Shown here: positions 10,477 through 18,793 of the stretch, in pieces | How positions within the stretch are numbered: position 1 is the first letter of the stretch | How the letters are laid out: each line of letters starts with the position of its first letter | Source of the DNA: Vibrio ezurae NBRC 102218 | Lineage (GTDB): Bacteria > Pseudomonadota > Gammaproteobacteria > Enterobacterales > Vibrionaceae | NCBI RefSeq assembly: GCF_000467185.1 | Contig: NZ_BATM01000008.1 | Location: 62,001 to 126,000 of the forward strand | DNA: 64,000 nt | Direction: 5' to 3' | Position numbers and translations under genes: made by a program | Notes under the pieces: model-generated | The model's database searches: none | Seen by the model: the letters and a program-made list of their open reading frames with translations, nothing else | Told to the model about the DNA's origin: nothing

Positions 10477-11076
10477 CTATTGCTCTGAAGCTAATATCGC
10501 GCCACGCTGAGTGAGTCCACATAACATCATAGGTACGGCATTAAAGATCTCGACAAACTGATCTAAGCCGTTCATACCTTCTTCTGACAAGGTAGCAAGT
10601 GAAGTCTCTGGATCATAAAGCATGCTAATAGAAAGCAACACACCGCCCAGCAAGGCATTGTCTTGGCTATTTTCAGGCATCAGTGTTTGCCAATCATCTT
10701 GCGCCAACTGCCAGCCTTGTAGCAGACCTTCACAAAATTCTTTAGTCGCTTCAGTCACAATCTCTTGATCGTTTAAGCCACATTCAATCGGCCACTGCCA
10801 AGTGTCCTCAAAAAGAGCAGGACGGGTCGCATTCCAAGAACCCACTACCGCTTCTAAATAAGCCTCTAACTGCTCACCATCAGTGAAAGGGGCCGTTTCT
10901 TCCCCTCCCCATAGATAAGCAACCCATTGAGATGGGTCAAGGACATTAGGGGCAGCCGCAACAGCCGTAATAAACCCAAGAGTTTGATGATAAGGGAGGA
11001 GGCGGTCTTCCAGCTCAGGTTGAGCAATAATTTGTGCTAAATCCAAAATATTTGTCCAAATAAAGGTTTTGCCCAT
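10477..11076 (-). CDS. UPF0149 (YecA/YgfB-like) family protein
   Basis: The product is 199 residues starting MGKTFIWTNILDLAQI. The LPYHQTLGFITAVAAAPNVLDPSQWVAYLWGG segment is the typical hydrophobic/acidic start of UPF0149 proteins, which have no agreed biochemical role. I chose the ATG at 11076, preceded by AAGGG, because the longer frame up to 11211 encodes a stretch unlike the family. No C-terminal SEC-type zinc motif is present. It converges on nadA and lies just upstream of tRNA-Ser on the other strand. Confidence 0.75.
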   Translation of the reverse strand: MGKTFIWTNILDLAQIIAQPELEDRLLPYHQTLGFITAVAAAPNVLDPSQWVAYLWGGEETAPFTDGEQLEAYLEAVVGSWNATRPALFEDTWQWPIECGLNDQEIVTEATKEFCEGLLQGWQLAQDDWQTLMPENSQDNALLGGVLLSISMLYDPETSLATLSEEGMNGLDQFVEIFNAVPMMLCGLTQRGAILASEQ

Positions 11077-11263
11077 TATATCAACCCTTAGCCCCCAACT
11101 GTAATGCAAATTAGTCGCAAAAGCGTCAATTTCCAACGAACTAGACAATAATTGCGCAAACAAACCAAAACAAAGTAAAAACCGCCCAAATCTACTTGAC
11201 CAACCGCCCACAAATCATTAAATTAGCGCCTCGTTGACAGACACTGTCAACCTAATCAAATTC

Positions 11264-11351
11264 GGTGAGTTGTCCGAGTGGCTGAAGGAGCACGCCTGGA
11301 AAGTGTGTATACGGCAACGTATCGAGAGTTCGAATCTCTCACTCACCGCCA
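11264..11351 (+). tRNA. tRNA-Ser (GGA anticodon)
   Basis: An 88-base tRNA with acceptor arms GGTGAGT / ACTCACC, discriminator G and encoded CCA, the D-arm TGTCCGAGTGGCTGAAGGAGC, anticodon loop CTGGAAA (GGA), a long class II variable arm (TGTGTATACGGCAACGTATC) and T-arm GAGAGTTCGAATCTCTC. Class II structure plus GGA anticodon means serine. tRNA-Ser genes are common integration sites; an integrase-like remnant starts 76 bases downstream. Confidence 0.95.
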
Positions 11352-11426
11352 CATTAGAAACCCTTGCTTCGGCGAGGGTTTTGTCGTTTTAGGGCTATCT
11401 GTTCCTTAAACACGGACACAGACACA

Positions 11427-11702
11427 ATGTATCTAATCAAGTCTAACTATGGCATCTATTACTTTAGATTTACTGTTAGAGCCAACGGTATACAGCACCA
11501 ACCTAAGTTATCTTTAAGAACCAAGTGTAAGCGCAAAGCTAGATACCATTCGGCTATCTTGTCTAATGCTATCTATAATCTACCTAGAAACACTGTAGAT
11601 GCTATTAAAGCTACCTACTCAGAACAAGGCAGGGGATACTCAAGTTTCATCAAGAGTACTTATCTTGTTATAGGTCTTACATTAAATACTTCACCACATT
11701 AG
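11427..11702 (+). pseudogene. Truncated tyrosine integrase-like N-terminus
   Basis: The frame from the ATG at 11427 encodes 91 residues, MYLIKSNYGIYYFRFTVRANG followed by KLSLRTKCKRKARYH. This resembles the N-terminal arm-binding region of phage-type tyrosine recombinases (YYFR..., LSLRTK...A). No catalytic R-H-R-Y part follows. A different frame (LDKNINILRVVQKAINRES) continues to a TGA at 11843-11845 and could be the same gene after a frameshift. The position just inside a tRNA-Ser gene fits an integrase remnant. The remaining bases to 11976 show nothing I recognise. Confidence 0.55.
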
Positions 11703-11976
11703 ATAAGAACATCAACATTTTGAGAGTTGTGCAAAAAGCGATAAACAGAGAGAGCGTAACAAAGCGATTGCTTGGGCGTAATACTTGCGTCTCAAGACTC
11801 GATGGATTCGAGATGATTATTTCAATGATCAGAAAATGCTATTGAGTTCGGGTACCATATGTTTTCTAGGATTAATGCAAAATATGCGATTATTTGCCAT
11901 AGTGCTGCTGCTGTGGCAACACTGTGCTTTTTGTAGTCAACGCTTTAGCTAACTGAAGCGTAAAGCAAAAGCCTCT

Positions 11977-12840
11977 TCAGAAAAACAAATATGGCTTCAG
12001 CTCTTCAAAATTCCCTAAGATGATCTGTTGTCCTTTGGGGTTCGAATTCAACATATTAATATCGATGTTATAAGCATCAAGAACATAGCGAACTAATGCT
12101 GCGTTCGTCGGTATTGCCAGGATTCCTTTTTCCATACCATAGTCGTGTGCAATCACTTTGGCTTGGGCTTCGGTCAATCTTGAGTCGGGGATTAACTTAA
12201 TAGATAGATGAGTATTCCAAAGCCTATCTTGTTCTTTCCCTTTTGTTTTTTTTGTCTCGAGAGTTGGAATACCTCGAATTCGGCTCAGCACAAAATCACG
12301 ATAACCTTTTGCATGTTCACAGTAAGCCCGAATATGCCAGCGTAGAGGTGTGCAAACGAGGGTATGAGGAGAGATAATCCGCTCAACTTGAATACCGTCT
12401 TTGAGAGATGTGTAGCTTATGTCGACACGTTTTTTCTCTCTGATAGCTTGAACTAATGGACGCAAGACTTGTGGTGATATATTGCGAGTCACAGGGCGGA
12501 TCATTGAAACATTCTCAAATCCCATATCGAGTTCTTTAAATGTGATGGTCATATCTTCACTTCTTGAAAGAATGTGCAAATATTCATCAGCATGACCGCT
12601 TGTTACTTGTGGGATAAAGCTATCACTGGGCTTGTAGCCTTTGAGCTGCTTATCATAAACAAGATTTCCTGGAGCGATGTCGGTTAGATAGGTGTTGATG
12701 TCTTTCGAAGCTTGCTGTCTGCCAATACCAAAGCTCTGAATCAAATGGTTGGTAGTGAGTCGCCCTTCCCATAATGCAATGATTTCTATCATTCGGTAGC
12801 GGAACAGCAGATCCCAACGTATTGGCCATTTGCTCATCAT
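11977..12840 (-). CDS. WYL-domain transcriptional regulator of a defence operon
   Basis: The 287-residue protein has an N-terminal winged helix (about residues 14-60, with SFGIGRQQASKDINTYL), a WYL-like domain near residues 150-200 (ISPHTLVCTPLRWHIRAYC...YRDFVLSRI) and a C-terminal WCX-like segment. This is the BrxR/CapW layout; such proteins repress phage-defence operons and are thought to sense a ligand or nucleic acid. In the WYL motif the central Tyr-Leu is replaced by His-Ile (WHI). It is divergent from the SMC-type operon, with 93 bases between the starts, so it probably controls that promoter. ATG at 12840 or 12837. Confidence 0.8.
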   Translation of the reverse strand: MMSKWPIRWDLLFRYRMIEIIALWEGRLTTNHLIQSFGIGRQQASKDINTYLTDIAPGNLVYDKQLKGYKPSDSFIPQVTSGHADEYLHILSRSEDMTITFKELDMGFENVSMIRPVTRNISPQVLRPLVQAIREKKRVDISYTSLKDGIQVERIISPHTLVCTPLRWHIRAYCEHAKGYRDFVLSRIRGIPTLETKKTKGKEQDRLWNTHLSIKLIPDSRLTEAQAKVIAHDYGMEKGILAIPTNAALVRYVLDAYNIDINMLNSNPKGQQIILGNFEELKPYLFF

Positions 12841-12933
12841 CTAATTCCTGTCTAGTTATGCGACGTGTGTATGCAATCAGTATTTACCTGTCGTTATTGA
12901 CGTCATATTATTGAATTTGCTGTAGCTAAGTCA
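12841..12933. promoter_or_regulatory. Divergent promoter region, WYL regulator / SMC operon
   Basis: The 93 bases between the two divergent starts must hold both promoters and probably the regulator's operator. I see short inverted segments such as TTATTGACGTCATATTATTG but no perfect long palindrome. Confidence 0.45.
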
Positions 12934-13749
12934 ATGAAAGGATTTGGACATACTGAAATGAAACTTAACCGATATCTCAATAAAATCTCACAGGGCGGTA
13001 TGATCAACTTAGAGCACTTCCTCAAGTCTTTGCCATTCTCGGACATCAATGAATGGCGGAAAATTTATCGTGCAACTCGTTTTAAGAATGGCTATCAAAT
13101 GGAGATACTCGATGAAGAACGGCATCACGCACTCTTTGAGCCGGAGGTAAGCAATAGAGTCGAAGCATCAAACTTGGGTCGTTCACATGATTTCCCAAGT
13201 AATTTCGCTCATGTCCTAGTTTTGAACCTCTCCACTAAATCGCAGATCCCTTTTGTTGTTGTATCGGATAGCAACGGTTACAAAACCCATGGAAAGCTCA
13301 TTGGCAAACGAGCAGTTCTTATTGAAAATATAGAGAACTTCTATCGATATCGAGAGTTCCTAGAGTTAATCGGCCATTCTTTGTTGGCGGAAAACTCAGA
13401 CATCATTTTTGGTGCAGGAAATCAAATATGCGACTATCTGAACAGACCATTTTTATCTACTTATGATGAGATCTATTGTGCTCAAGACGTTGAATTGGGC
13501 GGGCTAACTGTGTATGGAACTCTCAAAAAGTCATTTCCTCAATGTGAATGGCTTGCTCCAGTAGATTGGGACTTATTTCAAAACAAATTCAAACTCAAAC
13601 CCAAAAACGCAGTTCACTTAGCTAAGGCGATAGAGCTGGCTCGAAATCTTGGCTTAGATTCAGAAGCCGATCTTATGAACAAAACTCGCCTATTCCTAGA
13701 GCAAGAGGCTCTATTACCCGAAATACGACAGGATTCCACTGATGTTTAA
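12934..13749 (+). CDS. JetD/MksG-like Toprim nuclease subunit of a Wadjet-type complex
   Basis: The protein has 271 residues. A Toprim-like core is visible: GKRAVLIENIENF (candidate metal-binding Glu131, residues 125-136) and, about 54 residues on, YCAQDVELGGLTVYG (Asp185-x-Glu187), the place of the DxD pair in DUF2220/JetD nucleases. JetD/MksG cleaves plasmid DNA held by the SMC complex. At 271 residues it is much shorter than canonical JetD (about 380-400), and the N-terminal arm domain appears reduced. The start may be 12934 or the ATG at 12958; neither has a strong ribosome-binding site. It overlaps the next gene by 8 bases, so it is in the same operon. Confidence 0.65.
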   Translation: MKGFGHTEMKLNRYLNKISQGGMINLEHFLKSLPFSDINEWRKIYRATRFKNGYQMEILDEERHHALFEPEVSNRVEASNLGRSHDFPSNFAHVLVLNLSTKSQIPFVVVSDSNGYKTHGKLIGKRAVLIENIENFYRYREFLELIGHSLLAENSDIIFGAGNQICDYLNRPFLSTYDEIYCAQDVELGGLTVYGTLKKSFPQCEWLAPVDWDLFQNKFKLKPKNAVHLAKAIELARNLGLDSEADLMNKTRLFLEQEALLPEIRQDSTDV

Positions 13750-16681
13750 CAATCCAATAGATAATCTTCTAATCAGTATATCGCGCTTGGTTGCAGTAGA
13801 TTGTGCTGGCGTTGCAATTGCAGAAATTGACCTGCGTGAAGGCGGGATTCTTATTGGTGGAGGGAACATCGGTAAAACTTCCATTCTGAACGCCATTCGA
13901 CTCTTTTTGCTGCCAGAGGAGAACTTTAAAGATTCAAAAAATAAGTTTGGATTTTCAGATAAAGAAGGCAACTTTTACTCCAATGATGAGTGCTTTGAGC
14001 ATTACTTCCCTAGTAGCACCAGCTTCCTGATTTTGGAATGTGACAACTACCTCGGCGGGCCAATGCCTCATTGTCAGATACTCTATCGTGGTAACTCGGA
14101 TAAGCTCGATTATCGCCGTATGTTTACGTCCCTTCGGTATGCGCAAATACGGCATATATTTTGGGATGACAACGTTGGGGATGATGGCATTGGTGGTCGA
14201 GTCGATGATTTATCACCCAGCAAAGTGCAGGCTTTTCTAAAGCGTGAGGATAAGCACTTTAAATCATTAGTACGCTCTTCCGCGATTAAGGAAGTGATCT
14301 ATGCGAATCAACTACTCGATATCGATGCGATGCGTTTTTGTTTATTTCCTCTCAGCTCAACTAAGGATGCAGATGTCGATGCTTTTCGAGCACTCGTCCG
14401 CTTGCTATTTGATATGAAAACGGGGTCGGACACGGTTCGCTTGGCTGTGGCCAATATCATTGAATCGAGAAAGAAGGAGCGCAAAGACGAACTCAATTTT
14501 GATATTGATGCTTTTATTAATCATAACGACATGTTGTCAAGTCGCGAGCTAATACTTAAAAAAATTGAAAGCCTAAGACCTGAGTACGAAAAGCTAGCCG
14601 TCAGTCATCAGCAATTAGTGAGCAATAAAAATGCTGAAGATGCGCTGATGCAGTACGCTATGATGCTTGACAGCCGAATCAATCAAGAAAACCAAATTCT
14701 TGAGCAAGAAGAGATACAGTTAACGTTACAGAAAGGAAAAGTACAGTCGGCTAAAAAAGTGTGTGATGACACTGTCGATAAACAAAAGACACTGAAAGGT
14801 GAGGTTAAAGTACTCGTTCGTCAGCAGAAAAAGCTCAATGAGATTGTGCAAGAGACGGATCTTATCCTTAACATCTACGATAAAAGTGAGACGATAGACG
14901 ACATTATATCAGGCCACCGTGAACACCTGGATGATAAAAAGGAAGCGTTAAGATTAAAGGAAGATGCAGAGGCTCTACAAACTGAATTGGAAACCCTCAA
15001 GCAAGAAATTTCCAACCTTAGCGAGACTGAAGCTCGCTATAAAGCCTCGGTCAATGCTCAACAATTTAAACTGTTTAACCAGTTACCTGAAAGTGTTTGG
15101 ATGAAGTTAGCAGCGGTTAATGAGGAGTTGGCGGAGGCTAACCCCGCAAGAGTGTTATCCTCATCAGAGAGGCAGGCAATTGAGTCATTTACCGATTTAT
15201 TAGAAGAAAAACAGCAGCACTACGCACTTTGGGACTTAACATTAGGGTCTATCTCAAGCACAAATCGAGAGTCTGACCAAACGCGATTATCTAAAGTACA
15301 AGAGGCCTTAGAGCAAAAACGCAAGCGAGTTACAGAACTCAGTGTAATGGGTAATCAATCCCGCATTGAGCGAATTAAAGAAATTACGGCGCTTAAAACG
15401 GAAATCAAACGTACTGAAAATGAAATCAACTTGCTAAAAGCATATACAAACAATGCAGATCTGTTTCAAGAGACTAATAAAGAACTAGCGGAAGCCGAAG
15501 AAGTGCGTGAGTCGCTACAAAAACAGTTCGATGCACAAAATGATCTGTGGGTACAAGAAAAGCAGTCGTTTGACGAACAAACTCACAAATTAGCCGAAAA
15601 AAAAGAACAAGTAGAAAAATTAACCGGACGCAGCATTAGGGTCAAAGCGGAACTTCAGGCGCATCATCTGCCAGTCAGTGATTTCGCAGTTTTACCCGTT
15701 CAAACCCTCGACCTTTCGGAAGAAACACTACGAGATCGAATAGATGCTTTGCACAAAAAGCGTCAATCAAAGACCGAAATTACCGAAAAAATCCAAGGTT
15801 TTGTCAGAGAGCAAGTGCTAGAAAGTGACGATAAGTTGATGCTCTCTCACCTAGATGATGAGCTTCTAGAGCACGCATTTCAGCAACTCCAAACTCGCTA
15901 TCAAGGCTTAGATGATGAGTTTGATATTCTGCGTAAAAATTTTGTTGAACATAAGCACACTGTTCACGCCATCATCAATGAATTAAAAAATAATCGAGAA
16001 TTAGTTTTCCAGTTTGAACAGAATATTAACCGTGCGTTTGAAGGATTAGAGATCAATGATTTGTCACAGGTTGAAGCCAAAATCAAGGTTGAGGCGCGAT
16101 TTGATGACCTAGTGAGGGAAATCGAGTTTTTTGATTCGCACTCAGATCAAAAAGCCTCGGAGCAGTTTATTGACCGCCTCAAAGCTTTTAGCAAAAAGTT
16201 TTTCCCAGAAGGCAAAGCCGCGCTGCTGACCATGGAGCAGATTGTCTCTGGCATTAGCTATAGAGTTAAAAAGCGTGGTCAAAATGGTTGGGAGAGCAAA
16301 TCACAGTCCACCTCTACTATCATGCTGATCAATATCAAGCTGGTGGAAATTTTGTTGAGCCGATTAAGAAATAGCGCTTGTGCAACCCAATTTCCACTAG
16401 TGATAGATGAAGGTGCTTCGGTGGATAGTTCACAATTTGATTGGCTGTTGCCAAATATGAAAAAAGCAGGCTTCCGAGTTTTAAGTGCTTCGACTAACTC
16501 GGCATCCAGTGAGATCATCTTTAAGTTTGGTCAACATTTCCGTTTGGATTCGATGCGCACTTCAAAACCCTACGATGAAGCTCGAACCATTGCTTATACA
16601 GGCATACCAGAAAGCTTTGTGATAAAAGGAAGTGCGCTGGATAGAGAGCAACTCGATATTTGGGGAGAGGCTGATGAGTGA
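13742..16681 (+). CDS. SMC-type ATPase (JetC/MksB-like)
   Basis: The 979-residue protein has an ABC-type head split by long coiled coils, the SMC/Rad50 layout. Walker A is GGGNIGKTS (Gly39-Lys45-Thr46), followed by ILNAIRLFLLPEENF; Walker B is FPLVIDEG (Asp889-Glu890) near the end, with a coiled-coil core from about residue 290 to 850. The signature motif before Walker B (SKSQSTSTIMLINIKL) lacks the classical SGGE. JetC/MksB proteins load DNA loops and recognise plasmids. It overlaps its neighbours by 8 bases on both sides. The four-gene context separates it from RecN, SbcC or MukB. Confidence 0.72.
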   Translation: MFNNPIDNLLISISRLVAVDCAGVAIAEIDLREGGILIGGGNIGKTSILNAIRLFLLPEENFKDSKNKFGFSDKEGNFYSNDECFEHYFPSSTSFLILECDNYLGGPMPHCQILYRGNSDKLDYRRMFTSLRYAQIRHIFWDDNVGDDGIGGRVDDLSPSKVQAFLKREDKHFKSLVRSSAIKEVIYANQLLDIDAMRFCLFPLSSTKDADVDAFRALVRLLFDMKTGSDTVRLAVANIIESRKKERKDELNFDIDAFINHNDMLSSRELILKKIESLRPEYEKLAVSHQQLVSNKNAEDALMQYAMMLDSRINQENQILEQEEIQLTLQKGKVQSAKKVCDDTVDKQKTLKGEVKVLVRQQKKLNEIVQETDLILNIYDKSETIDDIISGHREHLDDKKEALRLKEDAEALQTELETLKQEISNLSETEARYKASVNAQQFKLFNQLPESVWMKLAAVNEELAEANPARVLSSSERQAIESFTDLLEEKQQHYALWDLTLGSISSTNRESDQTRLSKVQEALEQKRKRVTELSVMGNQSRIERIKEITALKTEIKRTENEINLLKAYTNNADLFQETNKELAEAEEVRESLQKQFDAQNDLWVQEKQSFDEQTHKLAEKKEQVEKLTGRSIRVKAELQAHHLPVSDFAVLPVQTLDLSEETLRDRIDALHKKRQSKTEITEKIQGFVREQVLESDDKLMLSHLDDELLEHAFQQLQTRYQGLDDEFDILRKNFVEHKHTVHAIINELKNNRELVFQFEQNINRAFEGLEINDLSQVEAKIKVEARFDDLVREIEFFDSHSDQKASEQFIDRLKAFSKKFFPEGKAALLTMEQIVSGISYRVKKRGQNGWESKSQSTSTIMLINIKLVEILLSRLRNSACATQFPLVIDEGASVDSSQFDWLLPNMKKAGFRVLSASTNSASSEIIFKFGQHFRLDSMRTSKPYDEARTIAYTGIPESFVIKGSALDREQLDIWGEADE

Positions 16682-18086
16682 TAAAAGGCTACTGACCATC
16701 CCCACGTTTGCAATTATGCTTGAACATCACACCATAATGAGGGACGTGATTCGGACAATGGATGAGGGAGGGGAGCCTTATGTAAGAGAAGCGACCTTCA
16801 TCTCTAGATTACACCGATACATACAAGGGCAAAGCAAAGACAAACAAAAGCAATTACGTACTGCCTTTTCTACCGATAACTTGTTAGCGGCCCATATCTT
16901 AGTCGACAAAGATGAGTTCGGTGGTGAAAGTCGCTTGATCTTTGATCGAGCCGTGATTGGGGTATTTCGTCTGTTTGATCGCAGCCTATTTCAAGACCTT
17001 ACCGATGTAGCACTTAAAATCCAGCTCGGTGGTATACGTATACTCTTAGAAAAGCTGCAATCGGGTTCGATGCTCTATAGCGATAGTGACTTAGATTTCA
17101 AGGAGTTAATTGACGAATTATTTCATCAATTGAGTGAGCTGCTTAACAGCATCCGCTTGAATTTGGTAAAAATGCAAACGATCAATCAGGAGCTCAGTGA
17201 TGCGAGTGAACTTGCTGCCAAATCGGATAACCCACAAGTGTTCTCACTCCTCCAGCAAGAGTCGATAGAAAAAATATCGCTATTGTTATCGAGGCACATA
17301 CTGCCCACGCGACAATTTTTGGATGAGAAAAGTCGCTTGAAAGATGGTCCGAACTTGTTTGAATGTTTGCAAAGTTTACGCAGTCAGTTTGAGCGCCATC
17401 AAGATCACCCACGGGCGAACGCGATGTTGAGATATGAGGTGAGTTTTAACAGTTTTCACAAACAGATCAGTAAAGTATCGCATTCAGTCGATCAGTTTTT
17501 GGCACGATCTAAAAAACGCCTCCAACAGTTTAATGCTATTGAAACGGCATTTGGTGATTTAGTCAAAGAGCTAGATGCAACAAAGCACAACCTAAAACGC
17601 AGCCAGATAGATGGGCAATTTGCCCGAGATAACGGCGCATTTATGGGCTTAATGCAACAAGCTAGGCCCAAAGTGCTTCGTATCAGCAGTTCAGAAGCCT
17701 ACCTCAACAATGTAGTGAGTGATATAGATGCGCGAGTCGCGGATAAACGCCTGCTAGATCGAGGCCGTTATGTAGAGTTAGTTAGCACTAAAGATGATTC
17801 CACCGAACGAAGGCTCGCTCGCGCAGAGCAGATCTTTGAATTGGTGAAGCAGATGAAAATGGCCGAATATCAAGATCTCACGCTCTCACTTCATCGGCGC
17901 CTAAAAGAACATCTGGTTGATTATCATTTTGTTGATCTGTTGGAAGGGCTTAACTTCTTATTACGCAGTGAAGCGATGCTTGATGGACACATACTTAAAA
18001 TGACTAATTTCCGCCAACGCATTGCCCAAAGCGACACTATTTATCTATACCGTAAAATTCGAACAGAGCGAGTAACTAATCTATGA
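16674..18086 (+). CDS. Kleisin-like subunit (JetA/MksF-like)
   Basis: The product is 470 residues from the ATG at 16674, which has GGAGAGG upstream and overlaps the SMC gene stop. It is mostly helical: an N-terminal winged-helix-like part (IPTFAIMLEHHTIMRDVIRTMDE), heptad-rich helices in the middle and a C-terminal helical end. Kleisins of the MksF/JetA class link the SMC heads and bind MksE/JetB. The call rests mainly on size, helical content and gene context; the primary sequence has no motif I can name with certainty. Databases may carry misleading names for such proteins. Confidence 0.6.
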   Translation: MSDKRLLTIPTFAIMLEHHTIMRDVIRTMDEGGEPYVREATFISRLHRYIQGQSKDKQKQLRTAFSTDNLLAAHILVDKDEFGGESRLIFDRAVIGVFRLFDRSLFQDLTDVALKIQLGGIRILLEKLQSGSMLYSDSDLDFKELIDELFHQLSELLNSIRLNLVKMQTINQELSDASELAAKSDNPQVFSLLQQESIEKISLLLSRHILPTRQFLDEKSRLKDGPNLFECLQSLRSQFERHQDHPRANAMLRYEVSFNSFHKQISKVSHSVDQFLARSKKRLQQFNAIETAFGDLVKELDATKHNLKRSQIDGQFARDNGAFMGLMQQARPKVLRISSSEAYLNNVVSDIDARVADKRLLDRGRYVELVSTKDDSTERRLARAEQIFELVKQMKMAEYQDLTLSLHRRLKEHLVDYHFVDLLEGLNFLLRSEAMLDGHILKMTNFRQRIAQSDTIYLYRKIRTERVTNL

Positions 18087-18649
18087 CGCCATTTTCTCAA
18101 ATAAGCATGGTGAAAAGCCAGCAGATATACACGACATTCGTCAATGGTAAGGTTATCACTAAGCAAGCTTATGACCTTTACCAGCAACATTTTATTGAGA
18201 GCCCGCTTTATACCGAGCTTTACAATAATCTGGAGCACTTTACTCAGTTCTATCTGCACATTGGTTATAGCCTTAACTTTAACGTAGAAGGGGAGTTTTT
18301 CTATATTAGTCGCAGTGAGGCAGAAGAAGACGCAGACACTAATGCCACCAAAATCCAGGCCATGTTGCTGATTATTGCCCGTTACTGGGTAGACAAGGGC
18401 TTCGATTTAGATGATCTCACCACGCCAGTGATAGGACTCGGGCGCACAGCATTAGACGAGATTGCAGAGCAAACCATTTATGATGATATTCGCCAGGCGC
18501 TTGGAATAGAAACTTGGGATAAGGCCATCAACTACCTTGCGGATCGAAACTTCCTCTATCCTTGTGGTGATAAACATTACGTTCTAAGTTCAGCTGGAAT
18601 GCATTTCTTGAACTTGCATGTTGAAAAATATTCACAAGAACAAGAGTAA
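18083..18649 (+). CDS. MksE/JetB-like kite subunit
   Basis: The 188-residue protein has the look of tandem winged-helix MksE/JetB (DUF4194-like) proteins: YNNLEHFTQFYLHIGYSLNFN followed by EGEFFYISR, then KIQAMLLIIARYWVDKG and a C-terminal winged-helix segment ending ...ADRNFLYPCGDKHYVLSSAG. Kite subunits bind the kleisin and dimerise. It overlaps the previous stop codon (ATGA) and is the last gene of the operon. A candidate hairpin lies 39 bases further on. Confidence 0.62.
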   Translation: MTPFSQISMVKSQQIYTTFVNGKVITKQAYDLYQQHFIESPLYTELYNNLEHFTQFYLHIGYSLNFNVEGEFFYISRSEAEEDADTNATKIQAMLLIIARYWVDKGFDLDDLTTPVIGLGRTALDEIAEQTIYDDIRQALGIETWDKAINYLADRNFLYPCGDKHYVLSSAGMHFLNLHVEKYSQEQE

Positions 18650-18687
18650 AATAGTTTGTATCTATTGCTAGTCAATATTTGATTACT

Positions 18688-18722
18688 GACTGTTAGCTAA
18701 CTCTATGAATTAACTAACAGTC
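18688..18722. repeat. Inverted repeat between the SMC operon and hsdR
   Basis: GACTGTTAGCTAA (18688-18700) and TTAACTAACAGTC (18710-18722) form a 13-bp stem with one mismatch and a 9-base loop. There is no T tract, so it may be a weak terminator or an operator for the downstream hsd genes. Confidence 0.55.
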
Positions 18723-18793
18723 TCAAAGGTAGTAAGATGCTAACTTAGTTGCATTTAAGGATTAACCAGCATTAGCGAGAAAGGAACTTTTGA

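Noticed and set aside
13742-16681. Reading the SMC-type gene as MukB, RecN or SbcC
   Set aside because: MukB is about 1480 residues and comes with MukEF of different size; RecN and SbcC lack kleisin/kite partners. The four-gene set fits Wadjet/Mks better.
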